Part shown: piece after piece, positions 43,316-54,842 of the stretch
Layout: each line of letters opens with the position of its first letter
How positions within the stretch are numbered: the first letter of the stretch is position 1
Notes under the pieces: model-generated
What the model saw: only the letters and a program-made list of their open reading frames with translations
Database searches by the model: none
Told to the model about the DNA's origin: nothing
Program-made: the position numbers and the translations under genes
Assembly (NCBI RefSeq): GCF_049243985.1
Contig: NC_135379.1
Span: 6,391,501-6,455,500, forward strand
Source: Paroedura picta
Taxonomy: Eukaryota; Chordata; Lepidosauria; Squamata; Gekkonidae
Length of the DNA: 64,000 bases
Direction of reading: 5' to 3'

Positions 43316-43990
43316 CATACTTTTATACCACCCTCCCCGGAGGCTCAGGGCGGTTTACATTATAACAGAGAACCATACATAAAACAGTCTGTAGAACATG
43401 TACACCAATAACCAACAATTGCAACCAAACACAACACAGTATAACAATAAACAATCATAACACAAACAGGTCCAGGGCTTGTTGATGGGATTCTGAGGGG
43501 GGTGGCTTATTGATTGAATTCTGAGGGGGGGGTGGGGGGGAGCAGGAGCCCTTGGTCGCTGTAGATTACATCTGGTCTCGGCCAAATTCCTGGTGGAGGA
43601 GCTCCTTTTTGCAGGCCCTGCGGAACTGTTTAAGCTCCGTCAGTTATTTATTTAGATTTTTATACCGCCCTTCCCTACGGCTCTGGGCGGTTTACATAAA
43701 ACATTTTAGAACGTTTACATAGAATCAATATCAATATCAATAAAACAATAACATACCAACTAAAACAACATTTCAACAACAATAACTTTGACACTCCCTC
43801 GGTAGGTTTGACCTCTCAGTCGGGGGGGGGGGACCTGTAGATGTTTTGGGTCAAGTCGGCCTCAAGCAGATGCCTAGTGGAAGAGTTCTCTTTTGCAGGC
43901 CCTGCGGAATTGTGGAAGTTCAGACAGGGCCCTGATCTCTTTGGGAAGCTCATTCCACCAGGTGGGGCCAGGACTGAAAAGGCCAAAAGG
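43316..43990 (-). mobile_element. Two consecutive L2-clade LINE 3' ends
   Basis: Two units in the same orientation each begin with a reversed tail (TTTATACCACCCTCCCCGGA at 43,321; TTTTATACCGCCCTTCCCTA at 43,658). Each reaches GCAGGCCCTGCGGAACTGTT or GCAGGCCCTGCGGAATTGTG. The second extends further, to CATTCCACCAGGTGGGGCCA. Confidence 0.6.
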
Positions 43991-44009
43991 ATATCATAGA
44001 ACCATAAAA

Positions 44010-44420
44010 GAGACAAGGGTGGGCAACCAAATTATGCAAAGTATTGGGGTACCTTCCCTATAAAGAAAGGCTACAAGTATATCACAGAAGTGGGGTGGGT
44101 GGGTGGTGGAGATGTCCTAGAGAGGAATATGATTCATGCATCTAAGATTCCATGCTGGTGTGCACCAAATGGACAAACAACTAGGTTTTTGTCTTCTCGT
44201 AATATTAGTCCTCCAGGAACACCCAATTACATGGATGAGCAATAGATTCCAAAAAAAGCCGCTCTTCAAGCAATGCATTATGGAATTCACCAACCGGAGA
44301 TACACTGAGGTCTATTTGCATATATTATATTTAAAAGGGGACTAGACCAATTCATGAAGGGGATGCATCTATCACAGTATCTAATCATGAAGTCCTGGCC
44401 CCCTGAGTAGAGAATGAAAT
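44010..44420 (+). mobile_element. Degraded CR1-like LINE fragment
   Basis: GGCTACAAGTATATCACAGA, AATTCACCAACCGGAGATAC and AAAGGGGACTAGACCAATTC resemble CR1 ORF2-end and 3' text. Strongly diverged. Confidence 0.4.
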
Positions 44421-44699
44421 TAACAAAATGGAGTGAGGCATGAAGATAACCGTTTTTTGCCTATGGGTGGTGGTGGGGAACCATGGGCATGCGGAAAACT
44501 ATCACTTTCCTTTGTGACCTCCTTTTGGGGGCACAGAGGATGATGAGCTGTGTGTGCATACAGGAATTCCCGTGGAGAAAGGAACCGCAGTCAAAACGAT
44601 AACCGAGGATCCGTTTCTCATCTTGGTGTGGCATGTCCAAATCCAAACCAGCTCGTAGCATTTGAAATCCCCAATTCATGAACCGCAAATTATTTGAAC

Positions 44700-44957
44700 G
44701 CATTTACTTGGTAGTATGCTTGGCTCTTGTGGCCCTTTCTTGCATGCCCAGGGAAATGCCGATTGCCACTTTAGGGTCAGGAGGCGAATTTCCTCCAGGA
44801 CTGACTGGCCAGGGATTCTGGTTTTTGGGGGAGGGCATCATCTGGGGATGAAATTGAGAGTCACTGTGGGTGGGCAGGGAGTTGTGAAGGTCCTGCATCC
44901 TGCAGGGGGTTGGACTAGATATTCCTGCAGGTCCCTTCCAACTCTATGATTCTAAAT
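44700..44957 (+). mobile_element. CR1 LINE 3' end
   Basis: GTGGCCCTTTCTTGCATGCC, GGCGAATTTCCTCCAGGACT and GGGGGTTGGACTAGATATTC, ending in CCCTTCCAACTCTATGATTC. The 3' terminus is intact. Confidence 0.8.
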
Positions 44958-45314
44958 AAAATTTCTAAGTATGTGTAGAATTGGGGAACTCTGTGCATGC
45001 ATATCACCACAACGCCCTCTGATTATGTGTCCCCTACCATATCTCCACAGTAGAAATTTGTGATTTTCGTGAGTCTGGAAAAAAGAATTTGAGGCTCTGT
45101 ACACAGATTCATAGAATGCACCGGTCTTCTGGATCTTGTGGTTCATTCCCATGTACCTGCATCTTCAGAATGATACTTTTATCAAAGCTTACTAATGCAA
45201 CAGTGCCAGAAGAATTTATATATTGGTATGTTAAACAAGTATGCTAATAAAACATTTTTTTTAGAATGCAGAGCATCTTATCAGCAGTCGGGCTTATATC
45301 ATGCCCCACTATGA

Positions 45315-45527
45315 TAGGGTTGGGTTGAAAAAAATACCTGGAGATGCTGGGGGTGGAGCCAGGAGTGGGTGGAATTTAGGGTGGGGAGGGACCTCAGTGG
45401 AGTACAATGCTACGGAGACCACCCTCCAAAGCAGCCATTTCCCCCAGGGGAACTGATCTCTTTAATCTGGTGAGAAGCTATAATTTCAGGGGATCCCCAA
45501 ATCCTACCTGGAGGTTGGCATCCCTAG
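45315..45527. repeat. ~200-bp TIR repeat, nearly complete
   Basis: Ends TAGGGTTGGGTTG and ACCTGGAGGTTGGCATCCCTA are visibly inverted. The body holds CACCCTCCAAAGCAGCCATT and GGGGAACTGATCTCTTTAAT. Confidence 0.65.
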
Positions 45528-45534
45528 GCCCTTA

Positions 45535-45800
45535 CTTTGCACAGACCTGCTTGCTTGCTCGCAACCAGGTGATCTATTAACATGACGAGACGAGGCACTT
45601 GATAACATCCGAGATGATTCACTCTGCTCACTGCCTTTGGAGAGCTATGAACTTCCCTGGCAGGGTTAATTTGTGGACATCTGCTGATTCTACAAAGAGC
45701 TCGCCACAGAATTATGGCCTTATGGTGTAATCAATTAAAGTGCGGTGCTTGGAAGCACAGTGATGGATAGATCATTGTTCCTCCTAAATAGGTATTCCGG
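45535..45800. other. Non-repetitive block, candidate conserved element
   Basis: Unique sequence with TGTAATCAATTAAAG and GGTTAATTTG motifs and no frame. It has the texture of a vertebrate enhancer, by inference only. Confidence 0.25.
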
Positions 45801-46309
45801 CGGGGTCTTGCTTACACATCAACCTTCTGCTTGGCGCTGGCGTCTGCTGTCACCAGTTATTCAGGGACGAGTCCAAGCAGTGTGCAAATTGGACAACTAG
45901 TCCTGGACTCAGCAGCCCTGGGGAGTTACTGTGTCCCTGTCTGCACAACTCCTTTCTTTGCGAACTTCTGTGTTGGCTGCTTTGCCAGGCTCTAAATACA
46001 CGGCAAACCACATCAAGATGTTCAGCTGGCTTCCTTCCTGCGTTTATTTAGCTTTTCTAAACATTCTTTTTGTCTGTTTTACAAGGCCATCCAAAGCAGA
46101 ATTATACTCTTCTGAGCCCACTGATTTAAAAGGGGGTTAACTAGGCATGTGTGATTCCATTCAATCTGCCTGGAAAGTGCCTGAACGATCTGGGAACAAC
46201 GTACCTGCGGGACCGTCTTCTCCCTTATAACCCCCCCAAGAGCATGAAGATCTTCAGATGAACACCTGCACAGGATCCCTGGCCCGAAGAGGGGGGGGAT
46301 TGACCCCAA

Positions 46310-46480
46310 ACAGGGCCGGGGCCTTTTCGGCCTTGGCCCCAGCCTGATGGGATGTGCTCCTGAGAGAGATCAGGGCCCTGTGAGACCCCAATCAGTTCTG
46401 TAGGGCCTGTAAGATGGAGGTGTTCCCCCAGGCTTCTGGTTGCAGTTCAAAATGACATCCACCAGTAAATGCTGGCCTCA
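46310..46480 (+). mobile_element. L2-clade LINE fragment
   Basis: GGCCGGGGCCTTTTCGGCCT, CCCAGCCTGATGGGATGTGC and TGAGAGAGATCAGGGCCCTG, the same segment as 15,945-16,080 and 60,680-60,800. Confidence 0.6.
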
Positions 46481-46547
46481 CCACTGGGAGGAAGAGTGAT
46501 GGAGAGACTGGCTCCTGTTGCCAAAAACCCCTCTCTGGAAATGTTAG

Positions 46548-46612
46548 CGAATGCTGGCAGGGGCTCATGGGAATTGTAGTCCATGGACATCTGGAGGGCC
46601 GCAGTTTGACTT
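46548..46612. mobile_element. Right half of hAT-type MITE
   Basis: AATGCTGGCAGGGGCTCATG, GGAATTGTAGTCCATGGACA and TCTGGAGGGCCGCAGTTTGA. The left half is absent. Confidence 0.7.
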
Positions 46613-47192
46613 TTGCTCTGTCATTTGTTATAATGTTGTACCTGCCCTGAGCAACTCTGGAAGGGTGGACTGAAAATGAAATATTAATATTATTATTAGC
46701 ATCTCACACACCACACTATGGGTGAGTGCAGTGCTCCAGGAAAACCTTAGTCCCAGGCCACTCGAATCATTGAAAACCAGCCCAGTCCTTTGATTGGCAG
46801 CTGCTAAAGCTTTTAGCACTTGCACGCACACTGAGTTAAGCCATCCACTTTCGGGGCACTTTGAAACAGGCGGTCACAGCGTGAAACGGCAAAAGCCACT
46901 CGCAAGCAATTGCATGAGAGCATCGAAAGTGGACGGAAAGGGCATTGTTCCTTGTGCGTGCGAGTGGTTCACAAGGAGTCTCCAGCTTCTGCCCCACCAT
47001 CGCTTTTGTCCACGCAGGTCCTGTGATCTCCAGCACAGATTGTTTGGGTAGCTGGAGGAGACCCCTGTGTAGTCTATGGAGCCTGTTTTATAAAGAAACA
47101 GGCAGGCACTTAGCAGAAATCCCTCTCTCCACATGAATTGGGTGTGTCTTTTGGAATATGCTAGTTAGAACTGGGTTGTTGGTAGTTAGGTA

Positions 47193-47390
47193 GGGTTGGC
47201 AGTCCCCAGGTGGGACCTGGGGACCCCCTGGCTTTATAACTCGTCTCTGGGTGACAGACATCAGATTCCCTGGACTCCACAGCATCATACTCCACTGAGG
47301 TCCCTCCCTGCCCCAAATCTCACCCACTCCCGACTTCACCCCAAAGTCTACAGGTATTTCCTGACCCAGAGCTGGCAATCCCCTAGGGCT
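47193..47390. repeat. ~200-bp TIR repeat, nearly complete
   Basis: TAGGGTTGGCAGTCCCCAGG to ACCCAGAGCTGGCAATCCCCTA. The inverted ends TAGGGTTGGCAG and its reverse are easy to see here. Confidence 0.65.
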
Positions 47391-47394
47391 CTCA

Positions 47395-48495
47395 GAAACT
47401 GGGGGAACTTACAAGGCTACTGACATCACCAGAGAGCGATGCAGCCATGTTGGTGACATTGGAGGACAATGCTCTGGTTAACATAACTCTATGTTAAGAA
47501 GCTAATTCTACCATAGAGTTTTCGCTCAGAAGTTCGAGTGTCACCCCCCAACAAGCCGACATCACTTCTAGGCAACCTTTTCCCACCTTTCAATCATGGA
47601 AGAACCCCTGAAATATTTTTCAGGCTTTGAGGAATCCTGGGAGTGGTGACTTGCCCTTCAGAGAAGCAGGCATGGAGGTAAGATGCAGGAGGCAGCCAAT
47701 CAATCGATCCTGGAATGTTTCCATTGGGTAGAACAAGACCATTTCCACAGCTGTTATTCGCCGGCGTGTTCTTACCGCATTGAATTCTGGATGCAGACCC
47801 CAAAGTTGCACCTGGCATTCTACATTTGTGGTTTTCTCAGGCACCGCCCAGGTCCATTCGCGGCTTGCATCTTGCACTTCTTTCTCTGAGCATGCACAAT
47901 AATACAATAATGTCCCAATGACAACAAAACGGGAATGCCCCTCCTTTTTTACTCCCCGCTTGTTCTCACAGCTTGCTTTCAAGAGGTGCAGTCTGCTGTG
48001 TCTCTCTGGCCTTGAGGCAGACCACTGACCTGCCTCTGCAGTCCATGCACTTTATGGAGGAGCTAAACGCCATTCTATGCTTCCTCTTTGGACTAGTGCA
48101 GAAGCCCCAGCCCACTACTATCACCATATGTGTTCATCATGCCAACTCACCCTTAAGACCCCGGCTACCATGCTTGGAATCAACTGAGCATCCTTCTAGC
48201 TACCTTCATGCAGATCCCAACACAGAAGGGGCGTCAAACTTCCTGTGGAATCAACGCTCCCAGGGCACAGCCTCTTAGTCAGGTTGGTGAAAGGTTCCTT
48301 GTGTAACAAACAGGCCTGTCAAGGCGAAAGACGTTGATTTGATTAATCATCTGGCTGTTCATTGACTGAAGCTAAATTAACTTGCATATTGCTGACCCCT
48401 CGATACAGAGGCCTTCTTGGGGAGATGGAGGGGAGGGCAAGGGGCGAAGGGGTATGAATGGTGGCAGTCGCTGCCAGTGGACAGAGTGATGGATG
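47395..48495. other. Unclassified sequence
   Basis: No gene or confident repeat was recognised. Confidence 0.35.
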
Positions 48496-48499
48496 ATTA

Positions 48500-48615
48500 A
48501 AGATGGCTTTAAAGAGGGACTAGGCAGATTCAAGGAGGAGAGGTCCATCAGTGGCTACCTGCTGTGGTGGCTGAAGGGACCCTTCATGGGCAGCTGAGCA
48601 AACCTCTGAATATAA
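48500..48615 (+). mobile_element. CR1 LINE ORF-end fragment
   Basis: GGCTTTAAAGAGGGACTAGG, CAGATTCAAGGAGGAGAGGT and CCATCAGTGGCTACCTGCTG follow typical CR1 3' text. Confidence 0.65.
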
Positions 48616-48665
48616 TATCAGCTAGGTTGCTAAGCCCCCATGGCAATCAGTGGGAGAGGGGGCGT

Positions 48666-48830
48666 TGGGCTGCCACATCCAGATTGGGAAACACCTGGAG
48701 ATTTGGGAATGGATCCTAGAGAGCTCAGAGACCTCTAGGATACAATGCCCTAGAGTCCACCCTCCAAATCAGCCATTTTCTCCACTGGAATTGATCTCTG
48801 TAGTCTGGAGGAGAGCTGTAATTCTATGGA
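48666..48830. repeat. ~200-bp TIR repeat
   Basis: GGGCTGCCACATCCAGATTG, AACACCTGGAGATTTGGGAA and GTCCACCCTCCAAATCAGCC. The last part is missing. Confidence 0.55.
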
Positions 48831-48889
48831 AACAATAAACAACATGGAACAGTAGAAAGACGTGGGAAACATTAAATTAACTCCTACTG

Positions 48890-49036
48890 ATAGCCCAGTG
48901 GGTTGGGCGGAGTTATGGTGGATACCATAGGAGGGGGCTCAGGAAAAGGGCCCTTGGGAAGGGATGACAGGGGTCGACCTCAACCAAATGCCTGGTGGAG
49001 GGGATCCCTTTTGCAGGCCCTGCTGAAGCGTTTTAA
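48890..49036 (-). mobile_element. L2-clade LINE fragment
   Basis: CGACCTCAACCAAATGCCTG, GTGGAGGGGATCCCTTTTGC and AGGCCCTGCTGAAGCG, the reverse of the segment seen at 60,760. Confidence 0.5.
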
Positions 49037-49647
49037 GTAATAGCCACCCTCTAACTGGCTTCTTGCCTGCTCCTGCAAGCCCCTCTTGTCAATAAACAGG
49101 TACTGCAGATGCCTAAGAGCTCTCTCCACTCCATGCCTCGCCAGTTAAAACGCTGCCCCCAAAGTCCTGCCACTCAGGAAAGAGGGCTGCTTTTTACCAT
49201 TTGACTGCATTTCCATCTAAGAGCAACCTTTTGTTCTGTCCTGCCCACCCAGAAACAAAGGAAGCTCACTTAAGGGAAGAATGGCTTTCTGAAGTGCTTG
49301 TTCCTTGACCCTTGATGACAAACCTTTCATGTGCTCAGTAGCCGAGAGGGATGTTTGCCGCTGGGTGGCTTGCAGAAAACAGCTTTCCTGCGTTTGCTCT
49401 TCAGCTGCGGCATGCAGTGTTGTGGGCTTTCCCCCCACTGAGCTGCCTGAGTGAGGAAAGAGCAAGCCTAATCTCCCAGCTGGGGAAAGGAGAACTGTGG
49501 GCACTCCTTGTGTTACCCTCCACTGTGGTAAACTATCATACCCTTCCAGGTCTTGGAGGGGAAGCAGCCTTGGAAGTGTTGCTTTGCCTTCTGGATCCTT
49601 CTGTTAAAGGATGGCTCATTGATTTATCGCATGGCACGTGTCAAGCA

Positions 49648-49845
49648 GGAATGCCAGTCTCCAGGTGGGTACCGCCCATCTCTGGACTAAAGGGATCAGT
49701 CCCCCTGGAGAAAAGGGCTGCATTGGAGGGTAGACTCCATAGCACTATACTCCATGGAGGTCCCTCCCTGCCCCAAATCCCACCTACTCCGGGCTCCACC
49801 CCCAAAGTCTCCAGTTATTCCTCAACCCAGAGCTGACAACCCTCC
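49648..49845. repeat. ~200-bp TIR repeat
   Basis: GGAATGCCAGTCTCCAGGTG to CCCAGAGCTGACAACCCTCC, including GATCAGTCCCCCTGGAGAAA. Confidence 0.6.
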
Positions 49846-49897
49846 ATGTGTGTAATATGGCCAGGAGAACCTAGGGTTGTCTGCCTGCCAGGTAAGA

Positions 49898-50040
49898 GAC
49901 CTTCTGAGGTGGTTTGCCATTGCCTGTCCTCATGCCACAGCCATGGTCTTCCTTGGAGGTCACCCTTCCAAGGGCTAGCCAGGACCGACCCTGCTTAGCT
50001 TCCAAGGTTTGATAGGATTGGGATGCCTGGGCTGTCCAGG
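49898..50040 (-). mobile_element. 5S-rRNA-headed SINE fragment
   Basis: GAGGTGGTTTGCCATTGCCT, then GGGCTAGCCAGGACCGACCC, TGCTTAGCTTCCAAGGTTTG and ATAGGATTGGGATGCCTGGG. The reverse complement is clearly 5S-like. Confidence 0.75.
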
Positions 50041-50246
50041 GCTGCCGGGTTTTAAAAGGATTGTGGGTGCCTTTCTACATGCTGCCTCGGGATTCGGTGA
50101 TCACCGAGGTGGCCGAACTGCGCCGAAGCGCTCAACCCTAATTGTGAGTAGAGGGTCCCTCATCTGCTGAGCCTTCTGGGCACTTTTGGAAAATGAGACA
50201 TGGTGGTGGGCAGCACAACAAAATGACTGCTGTGGGAGACAGGTAG

Positions 50247-50320
50247 TGTTGCCAGCTCCGGGTTGGGAAATACCTGGAGATTTTGGGGGAGAGGGGACCA
50301 TGATGTCTAGGGGCCCCACA
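50247..50320. repeat. Truncated ~200-bp TIR repeat
   Basis: GTGTTGCCAGCTCCGGGTTG and GGAAATACCTGGAGATTTTG, the first third only. Confidence 0.55.
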
Positions 50321-50324
50321 TTGG

Positions 50325-50945
50325 GGATCACTGCTCCAGCTAAGCCAATGAGAGGGCTTGCTACCCCTTTGAAGTTTCCTTCCTGCATTCTGCATACACT
50401 TTCTTTTCCTTTTTAAAGTTTGCATGTACAGATGCGCATTGGGGCAATCTGAGCGGTACTTCAAATATTCCCCAGGGAAGAATTCACTTGCCTGCCGCTC
50501 CTTATTTTCCTTTCCAAATCTTCAGGAAGACGGTAGTTTTTAAATTTCATGTTACGGTTTCAGAAACACGCAGTCAAGCGGCAAGCAGCAATGAACGCCC
50601 ACTCACATCGAGCTAGGGATACAGCGAGATTTCTCTGAGACCGTTTTGATTGCGTTGCTGGCTGAAGCAATATCATTTTATCCTTCCTCAATCCAGGCTG
50701 GTTTTGAAAGGATAACTGCTCGATCTGCCGCATTGACTAACTGCTTTGCTTCAAAGTGGGCGTGGCCTTGATGGAATCTGCATCGCATCACAAGCTCTTG
50801 TCCTCGGGGATGCTGAGGCCTTTCCCCATTTATCATGCCAGAAATTGCACAACTGCTGCAATTTTTTTTTTGTCCCTGGTGGTGGATCATGCCCCTGGGG
50901 TTTTCAAGGCAAGATGTGAACAGAGGTGGTTTCCATTTATTCCTG
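50325..50945. other. Unclassified sequence
   Basis: No gene or confident repeat was seen. Confidence 0.35.
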
Positions 50946-51790
50946 CCAGTCCAGCCCCTGGCGATTTACAGTAATTGAATGAAGTACAAAATAACATAAT
51001 GAAAGTACAATATGACTCCTCAACAATAACAATAACCAAGATGGCAGGAAAACAATCTAAAAACCCACTCTCTCCCCAATCCATCCCCAATAGCCACCGT
51101 CATCCTTGGGAGAGACTATGCCCAGATGTCAAAAGCAGTGTTCTCACAGAACCTATATAGGGAAGGATCTTCCTGGTCTGGTCTCAATCAAATGCCTGGT
51201 GGAAGAGCTCCGTCTTACAGGCCCTGCAGAACAATGACAGTTCTGTCAGGGCCTCAGCTCTTCCAAGAGCTCACTGCACCAGGTTGGAGCCAGGACCAAA
51301 AAGCCCCTGGCCCTGTTCAAGGCCAGTCAAGCCTCCCAGGAGGTGGGAACCACAAGCAGATTCATACCCACAGAGAGAAGAGCCCTACAGGGAGCATAAG
51401 GAGACAAGTGTCCTAATCCATGCTCCAGCGAGGTGGTGGGCTAGCAAATGCAGCCAACAGAGGGAAAAGTACAAGGATAGCCAAACCCCCTTGATCCAGC
51501 TGGCACTGGAGATCGTCCATCAGGGCAACCAATGCCGTCTCCACCCTGTGGCCATGGTATGGGTCAAGGGCCAAAGTTCCCACCAAGAAAGCCAGGAGCT
51601 GGTCTGCAGCCGTCTCACTTCCTTCTTCCTCTCACGAAGCTCCTGGGAGTACCAAAGAGCCTGCTTGGGTTGAGGGCAGAGAAGGTGCCAAGGAGCGATC
51701 TTGTCGATAGCAGCCATAAGGCAGGACTGCCAATCCTCCACCCAGGTTGCCAATGAGTCACCAGAGGGCATAAGGTCCCGTAGCATTCAG
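50946..51790 (-). mobile_element. L2-clade LINE, 3' region and ORF2 fragment
   Basis: The minus strand of 51,520-51,786 reads SLATWVEDWQSCLMAAIDKI, APWHLL and LWYSQELRERKKEVRRLQ. This resembles the endonuclease-RT linker of L2/CR1-clade ORF2. The left part (51,170-51,310) carries the family's 3' text, AATGCCTGGTGGAAGAGCTC. The two parts are internally deleted relative to a full element. Confidence 0.65.
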
Positions 51791-51892
51791 GAATCCCTCA
51801 GATTCCATATGTCTCTGTGGGCAGACTAAAATACATCCATCGCCCAGTTGGGGAGGGGGGTGGAATCCTCAGTCAGGCCTTCAGGGCCCAGA

Positions 51893-52090
51893 GACCCTGA
51901 GCAGGATAACAAATATTACTATTGCTATTTCTTACTATTACTATTATGCTGCCACTTTGAAAATCCTAGTAGTGAAAAGCGGGGTATAAAAGACCCTGAG
52001 CAGGATAACAAATATTACTATTGCTATTTCTTACTATTACTATTATGCTGCCACTTTGAAAATCCTAGTAGTGAAAAGCGGGGTATAAAA
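51893..52090. repeat. Exact 99-bp tandem duplication
   Basis: Units 51,893-51,991 and 51,992-52,090 are identical. Each starts GACCCTGAGCAGGATAACAA and ends AGTGAAAAGCGGGGTATAAAA. The unit resembles a LINE 3' end with the usual AAAGCGGGGTATAAAA tail. Confidence 0.95.
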
Positions 52091-52099
52091 CCCTCAGTC

Positions 52100-52840
52100 T
52101 TCCTTGGCAGTCTCCTAGTCTAGTATTAGCCAGGGTCAACCCTGCTCAGGGTCCAAGCTCTGGATGAAAACTGCAGTGCAGAGCATGAATTATGGAGCTG
52201 GAGGGAAGCAAGAATTTAGAAAGACACCAGGACATTTGGTCACCCCACTTCTAGGTCAGCCCCTTCTCTTCCCAGTTTCCCTCTTTTGCATCCTCCTCTG
52301 GTCTTCTACTTGCTTGCTTCCTTTCCAAATTTGATCTTTATTATTGATTTTAAAGTATATAATATGCAGCCCTACAAACATCTCTTCCTTTCCATAAACC
52401 CATTCTCTTCCCTAGCCCTAAATAGAGTGGAGAGCAGGGAGGGGAAAATGAATGAGAAAGAAAGAAATCAATAAAACAAGAAAATGGGAGGAAAGGAGGG
52501 AGGCGAACCTTATCCCAGCAGATAATAGAAGTTTTAAATGACTTTCATAGAGCTCTGAGCATTCAGCCCAAATTCCATTGCATTTCATGACAGCCACCCA
52601 ATCTATTAAACGCTATTCACACACACAGCTGGCTCGATGTAATCACTCTTCTAGAGGTGGTGGAGTTACAGCTTCCCCGTTTTGTGGGGAAAGACATTTG
52701 GCAACAAAACAACCCTTAAAAATCCAAAGGTTTGGACCCTTGAGAGTTTCCGCAAAGAAAGCATGTGACATAAGAGTAGATGGATCAAAAGATGAGTCTG
52801 TGGAAAAATTAATCTGTTTCTCCACGTTTCATGGGACTCG
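52100..52840. other. Unclassified sequence
   Basis: No gene or confident repeat was recognised. It includes a short reversed 5S-like scrap near 52,100-52,150 (AGTCTCCTAGTCTAGTATTA and GCCAGGGTCAACCCTGCTCA). Confidence 0.35.
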
Positions 52841-52843
52841 TGT

Positions 52844-53121
52844 TGAAGAAGAACAGCGGTTTTTATATGCCGCTTTTCTCTACCCGAAGGAGTCTCAAAG
52901 CGGCGTACATTCACCTTCCCTTTCCTCTCCCCACAACAGACACCCTGTGAAGGAGGGGAGGCTGAGAGAGCCCTGAGATTACTGCTTGGTCAGAACACCT
53001 TTATCAGTGCTGCAGCAAGCGCAAGGTCACCAAGCTGGCTGCATATGGGGGAGCGGGGAATCAAACCCGAGTTGTCAGATTAGAAGTTGCCACTGTTAAA
53101 CCACTATACCACACTGGTTCC
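52844..53121 (-). mobile_element. tRNA-derived squamate SINE, full length
   Basis: Reversed tail GAAGAAGAACAGCGG, body CCCGAAGGAGTCTCAAAGCG and CACAACAGACACCCTGTGAA, box-B region GAATCAAACCCGAGTTG and head AAACCACTATACCACACTGG. Confidence 0.85.
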
Positions 53122-53124
53122 CAC

Positions 53125-54029
53125 ACACAATTTCATAACATTCAAGTGCCACAAATCTCCAGCAATCACTTGGGTGTACAAGTCCCTTCAGCCCCTCTTT
53201 ATTTTATCTCCCCCCCTCCACTGTGCCTTTCCACTCATTGAAAAGCTGTCACCTGAACTCCAAATCTGCTAAGATGTAAGACAGGCTCTTTAGCTTAAGA
53301 AGTTGCAGAGCTTGAAAGAGTTTCCATTACCTTGAGGTTTCCTGCAGAAGTCCAAGCCAACACATGACTAATGGCCAGCTTCTCCAGACCTCAGTTAAAA
53401 GTTCTGTATGCTCTGATGGACTCAGCACAAAAAAGAGCTTCCTCTTTTCTCCAAGTTTCTATCACTCTCTTTTCCCCACCCACTAACCAGGTCAGGACAG
53501 GTCAGAGAGGCTTTTCCTGTCTAAGATTTCATTCCTCCAAATCTCTTTTCTCTGCTTGAAGGGGGAGGGGGAGCTTGACCGTTCCATTGTCTAGACCTAT
53601 TAGCATTTGTATGAAGGTGGGCTGAGGTACTTCTCCCATCCCAGCTTGTTCTCTGCCCAGAAAGCAGGGGGTGAAACTTTTTTCCAGAGAGGGGGGGGGG
53701 GGGACTTCTAAAACTCAAAGGGAAAATTTCACATGGGCAGCTGTAGTGTCTTATTTTAACAGGCAGAGAAAATAGACAAGAACTTGAAGTCTTCCTTTCC
53801 CACCCACTATGTGTACACTCTTTGGGGCCTGTAATTGCCGGCATGTGGCATCACTGTGTCAGCTGTCAGCCAGAAGACATTTGCTGGATGTCCTTCGGAG
53901 TACACTGTTGCCTGTCACCCCCCATTGCAAAGTCAATTCATTGTCTGAAGAGCCCAGTGCTGAGGAAGACGCAAATAAGGAGGGAGAGCCAAAGGTGCAA
54001 ATGGCAATCTTCACATTGTGTGCCTCCAG
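53125..54029. other. Unclassified sequence
   Basis: No gene was recognised. A 13-G run lies near 53,690-53,703. Confidence 0.35.
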
Positions 54030-54200
54030 TGGGACTGGGTCTTCTAAAGTGTGGTCCTATGGCACCCCCTCCAGGCTCATCACTGGCCATTTGGGGAGGG
54101 TGGGGCAGGGCAACATGCCCATAGGTGGTACTATCACCCAATATATGTTTAACAAGATGGTCAAGAAACCCCAGGTTTTCATGAAACTCTGGTTGAAAAA
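54030..54200. mobile_element. Fragment of hAT-type element related to 41,127-41,419
   Basis: CACCCCCTCCAGGCTCATCA, GGTACTATCACCCAATATAT and GTTTAACAAG, then GAAACTCTGGTTGAAAAAG, in the same order as the 41.1 kb copy. Confidence 0.5.
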
Positions 54201-54842
54201 GTTAAGGAGTTTAAGTTCTTTGATCTCAATGGGAGAATTGCATCAGCCTTTTTCTCCTGTCTAATGCAGAGGAAATTCTTTCAGGTTGATTCAGGACCTT
54301 CGGTACAAAGACAACACACGGCTGTATTTTTATTGCCCCGGCCGTTGAATACGGGCCTGACAGCCGGTTGATTGCCAAGAGAGACAAGGGACAGGTCGCT
54401 TTAATGCTGCTCCCTGGAAATTGCCTCAGATTGGTGCCCCTGAAAAACGCTCCACTGGCACATTTAGAAGCCTTTGGAGCACTCAGAGCAACATCCATTT
54501 CTAAGCGAAAAGAAGGGGAAGGGGTGGACGATTGGCTTACCTGAACCTTTGTAAAAACTGAAGTCCTCGGATTCACTGAAGCAGCATTTCCCTGATGTTT
54601 TCCCAGTCCCGTCCCCTTTCCCCATCTTCATTCTGCCTCTTAAAGCCTCCTTGTACGTTCATCATTGCCATTGTTTGCTTCAATTGGGGTGATTAATTTT
54701 ATTCTTCATGAGCAGCTGTGGGGAGGAGAAAAGAGTTTATTTATATAGCAAAAGAGGGGGGGGGTGAACCAAATTTTAAACAATTTAAAAAGAAACTCAA
54801 TAGAAATGTAGACAAATATCTACCATCCAATCCTCCGTTCCA

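Noticed and set aside
51520-51786. Possible host gene with WVEDWQSC...LRERKKEVRRL
   Set aside because: The motif belongs to L2/CR1-clade LINE ORF2. It is a retrotransposon fragment.
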